DNA of 64,000 nucleotides from Microbulbifer agarilyticus (GTDB lineage Bacteria; Pseudomonadota; Gammaproteobacteria; Pseudomonadales; Cellvibrionaceae): NCBI RefSeq assembly GCF_020171345.1, contig NZ_JAIUZM010000001.1, positions 62,001 to 126,000 of the forward strand, read 5' to 3'. Shown piece by piece: positions 60,501 to 64,000 of this stretch (position 1 is its first letter; each line of letters starts with the position of its first letter). The notes under the pieces were generated by a model. It saw only the letters and a program-made list of their open reading frames with translations, ran no database searches and was not told where the DNA came from. The position numbers and the translations under genes were made by a program.

Positions 60501-63500
60501 GCCATCAAAGCCTTTTGCCGCCTTGCGGATTTCGCGCCCGAGGGTATCCACATAGCTACGGCTGATCGCACCGCCGGCACCGGTACTTTCTGCGTAGTAC
60601 TGGGCACTAACGGGGCAGGTACCATCGGAACAGGATTTCAGCAGAGTCTGTGACCAGGCACCGGTGGGCGAAGCCTCAAAGTATTTACGGCCAAACTTGC
60701 TGTAGGCCGTATGGCTAACCACACCGTTGATGTCTGCCACTTGAGTGGGGTTGCCAAAGGCATCGCGTACGAGAACTTCGGAGGTTACCTGCCCAAGGGC
60801 GTTGGTGGTAGACCTCAGGTAACGACCATCATCATAGGCATAGGTCGTAGTCCGAGAAATTTCTCCCGCAGCGCTGACGGTAGCTTCTTTCTTATTTCCG
60901 TACTGATCATAGATATAAGAAGTCTTCACCTGGAAAGCAGTTCCGGGCTCGACAATTTCCTCATGCAGCAGCCCCTGATTCGCACCGTTTTCCTCAGGAT
61001 AATAAGTAAAGGAAGACGTGCGCGAAACACTCTGGGCGCCGCGGGTAGAGGTCACCACAGTCTTACTCATACGCCCCATTTCCGCGGCCCAGCCGGAACT
61101 CGGGAAGGTATTGACCGTATCTTTGACGTAGCTGTTACCGTCTGCATCGCTGGTGGTCATGGTTACGCGGGTAGCGTTGCCGTAACTGTCTTGCGTGGTT
61201 TCGGTCAGCACGGACTGCAACAGGCCACCCTGCGTAGTACCGTTATTTTTCAACGCATAGGTTTCTTCCACCGACTTGGCGATAAACGGACGGTACGGCT
61301 TGGCGGGCGTACCGCTGCCATTCCAGCCTTGCAATCTCCATTCATTAGACGCGCGGCTCAACACCTTGCCACTTGCTGTACGGGTTTCCGTCAACAGCGG
61401 CATCCCCATAAACGGGAAGTCCTGCCGGTAGCTGGTCTCGGTAATGACGCCGGTCTGCTCGTCGGTACTGGAAACCTTCTGGAAACCGAGCATACCGCGC
61501 CCGGCCGCCTGCAGTTTCATCTGATGGTACTTGTAAGACACCGCACTGGTTGCCGTAGCATCGACATTGCCAGCCGTAGCTCTCGCAGCGGGGGAAGTGC
61601 TTTCGACGCGGGAAACCAGGAACATGGGTGCCAGCACATCGAGTACGGGCTCCTCTTTACCTAACGTCTGCGCGCCTTCCGGCAAATCCCAAGGTCCATT
61701 GAGTGCATCGTAGAGGGTCGCTGGATCACCGGTTGTGACCGGGTAGCAGATTTCCTCTTCGAGCATCGGCGTGCCGGGTTCAGGCGGCAAAGTAATGCAC
61801 ACGGTCTCGGTCTCACTGGACATTTCCAGACGTGAATAGACCTGCTTGTCGACCGCGTTGGCATAGGTAATATCCGTGATATTGCCCATGCCGTTATCGA
61901 TTTGCACGATTACATCGTCGGGCTTATTACGATTGGCACTGTCATTTTTATTCGCTAGGTACGTATACAGTTCACCGTTCTTTTGCAGGTAGTGATAATC
62001 GGCTTGAGTGTCACCATTGACATCGGCAAACCAATACATGTACTTCTCTTTGTTACTCGGCAAGCTGCGGAAATTTGTTTCAGTACTAAAGGTGTTACTA
62101 CCAGGCTGCCAGTAGCGCACCTTCAGCTTTTGCGCAGCGTAATCCGGCCAGAATATATCCGGATAGCCATCCTGGTTGAGGTCAGCAAAGCTCGCCTTCT
62201 CTGAGGCACCTAGCCACTGCTTGGCGGAAAGCCCTGAGCCGGTACTGAGCTGAACCACAACCTGAATACCGTTGAAGTAAGCGATATCGCTGAGTCCATC
62301 CCCATTGAAGTCCAGTGCGCTTAACAACTTGTCTTTTTTGCTGCCATCTACATTGGCATAAGTCTGGAAACTGTCACCATCAAACGCCGCAATCGAATGT
62401 CCCTTGTACACATAACCGAATACCGGCATATCACAGAAGCCATCTAGGTAACGCGCTGCATAGAGCTCCTGATACTCAGCGTCTTCATCGATCTGCCGAT
62501 AGGGTAACTGCTCGAAATCATCGTCGCGACAATCGACCTGTTCATACGCATAACGGGTGACCAGAACATCCAATGCCCCATCGCCGTTGAAATCGCCAAG
62601 CGTTGACGCTAGACGATCATCTTCGCTGAAGCTGGTAGCGCCCTCGGTATTGATCGGGTAGGTTTTTTCACTAGCAAACTTGTAGTAGGTATCCGAGGTG
62701 GGCGCTTTACCCGAAGGTACCAGCTCGCGCACTACCAAAGTCTGCGTCCCATCGCGCACCTCGGCCTTGATAAAATCCGCGAGGCCATCGCCATTGAAAT
62801 CAGCAAAGATCGCATCTTCTCCGGTTAAGCCGGTGTTGATGCCGTTGAAATCCAACTTCCAGTTGTTGTTCGTTCCCGTATAGCGAGAAAGATAGATATA
62901 CCAGCGATTGGCGACTTTCCCATAACTGGATTTATTATCATAAATTGCGATGTCATGCCGCCCATCGGCATTGTAGTCCAGAACCCGGAACCCAAATCCG
63001 GAGCCGGCACCCGCATTGGAAAAATACGACGGATTAGACGGGCCATTTAAGTAATGCTGCAATGAATAGGTGGAACCGTTACCTAAGGCATATTTGATCC
63101 GGCTATCTGTGTAGCCGTCATCATGATCCCCCTCGTGCCATACGAGGTCCTGCTTGCCATCACCGTTAATATCGGCATAGCTATGGGATACATAGAAACG
63201 GTCACTGGAGGGGGAGAAGTCCAGCCCTGATACACCGCTACTTGGGTAAGTGACAGAGGGAGTAGACCAAGAAAAATTTGTTGCCGGAAGGCAGGTACTA
63301 CCTACACACTCTTCGATGCTTTCTATCCGTGAAGCTTTGTCAGCATTCGCCAGCGTAGAGGTCGGAACATAGTTGACGACATATTCCCGAAGATCCGTGC
63401 CGTCATTACGCGAGGTAACCTTAGACAGTCGTTGCGTCGTCGAGAAATGGTATCCGGCCGTATAACCGCTCTGACCATCCGGGCGCGTTTCGTATGCAAA

Positions 63501-64000
63501 CACCACTTCGGCTGCACCGCCGGCATAGCGGACACGGTGAATTCGGTGGCCGGTTTCAGCATCACCCTCATAGACGAATTCAATACCATTGCCGGCACTG
63601 TCTGCGAAGAGGCTCTGCGCCCACCTTAGTGTCGCAGCACCCGCCAACTTGGAATCTACGGTTTTACCGTACTCAGAAGTTGAACCGTCCTTACGTGTCA
63701 CCTCGAAATAGTCCGGATCACCTGCGCTACCGCCAATCGCTTTGACCGTCGCAAAACTGTCGATTTCCGTTTTATAGGTAGAACCATCCGCGCCATAAAC
63801 ACCCGACTGCAACAATAAGCGCTGCCCATCCAGGCAGAAGCGGTCTTCCGCGGTCCAAGAAATAGGCTTAACCTTGCCATCCACACCTAGCGTTTGCCGA
63901 CACCGGCTGATAGCAGAGAGCCCACCGAGACTCCACCCTTTGCCCAGCAGTCCATTACCGCTGGAGCTGCTGTAGCCCATGGACAGTTGCGGCGCAACGC
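57567..64000 (-). CDS. RHS/YD-repeat and FG-GAP polymorphic toxin-like protein, N-terminus outside window
   Basis: At least 2143 residues; the frame continues past the window edge (VAPQLS precedes [20 protein letters not shown], a typical SpvB/TcdB-like start), so the true N-terminus is missing. About residues 235-680 contain seven FG-GAP-like calcium loops ([27 protein letters not shown] and others). YD repeats fill about 1040-1700, followed by the RHS core ([53 protein letters not shown]) near 1700-1820. The final 317 residues are a variable tip that is AT-rich compared with the core and contains GCHSLG near residue 2050, similar to a lipase nucleophile elbow. Probably an exported effector with a swapped toxin domain. 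Confidence 0.9.
   Translation of the reverse strand, partial: [2143 protein letters not shown]

Overview
The window reads as chromosomal DNA of a marine or polysaccharide-degrading gammaproteobacterium. Gene content and order (sdhCDAB-sucAB-lpd-sucCD divergent from gltA, nrdAB with tandem ATP cones, a large secreted GH18 chitinase behind NagR-type operators, an S46 dipeptidyl peptidase, RHS protein) fit the Cellvibrionales, most likely a Microbulbifer-like organism. This placement is inference from gene content, not a phylogeny.

Layout. 0.3-7.9 kb: peroxide and iron handling (2-Cys peroxiredoxin, Bfd, bacterioferritin, monothiol glutaredoxin) surround a tight minus-strand operon of two Rieske fusion enzymes (Rieske-FMN glutamate-synthase-like and Rieske-ThDP enzyme) with a DUF5996 gene between them and a DUF1622 membrane protein after them. 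8.2-10.3 kb: argD-argF. 10.4-15.8 kb: nrdA-nrdB with DnaA and NrdR sites upstream. 15.8-22.7 kb: an AT-rich accessory segment bounded by imperfect 45-bp direct repeats that each lead into a terminator. It carries a RelA/SpoT-domain protein (CapRel-like candidate), a membrane-anchored LamG-like protein, RAYT debris, a zinc-finger-like protein, a methyltransferase, an NYN-LOTUS protein with a decayed copy of its own 5' end, and a zinc-ribbon membrane protein. 22.8-27.5 kb: small accessory genes (NlpC/P60 lipoprotein, YugP-type protease, MAPEG, YccF) and two clear pseudogenes: a GNAT acetyltransferase with an in-frame stop and a glutamate decarboxylase missing its centre. 28.1-41.4 kb: the TCA-cycle cluster. 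41.5-46.3 kb: a perfect CRP-type site, a hemerythrin-like protein, a flavoprotein with a Bfd-like cluster and membrane helices, an 11-haem cytochrome and a DUF3365 haem lipoprotein. 46.4-55.9 kb: chitinase, glycine-zipper lipoprotein, DUF3820, S46 peptidase and a large Ig/PKD lipoprotein. 56-64 kb: a frameshifted RAYT with a tandem duplication, then a lipoprotein gene overlapping the end of a very large RHS/FG-GAP protein that runs off the right edge.

Functional reading. The core genes are central metabolism. The best candidates for undescribed biology are the double-Rieske operon, the hemerythrin-flavoprotein-multihaem electron-transfer set, the RHS toxin tip with its overlapping lipoprotein (candidate immunity protein), the RelA/SpoT-domain protein at the edge of the repeat-bounded island, and the NYN-LOTUS/zinc-ribbon gene pair. 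All functions come from motif reading; no database search was available.
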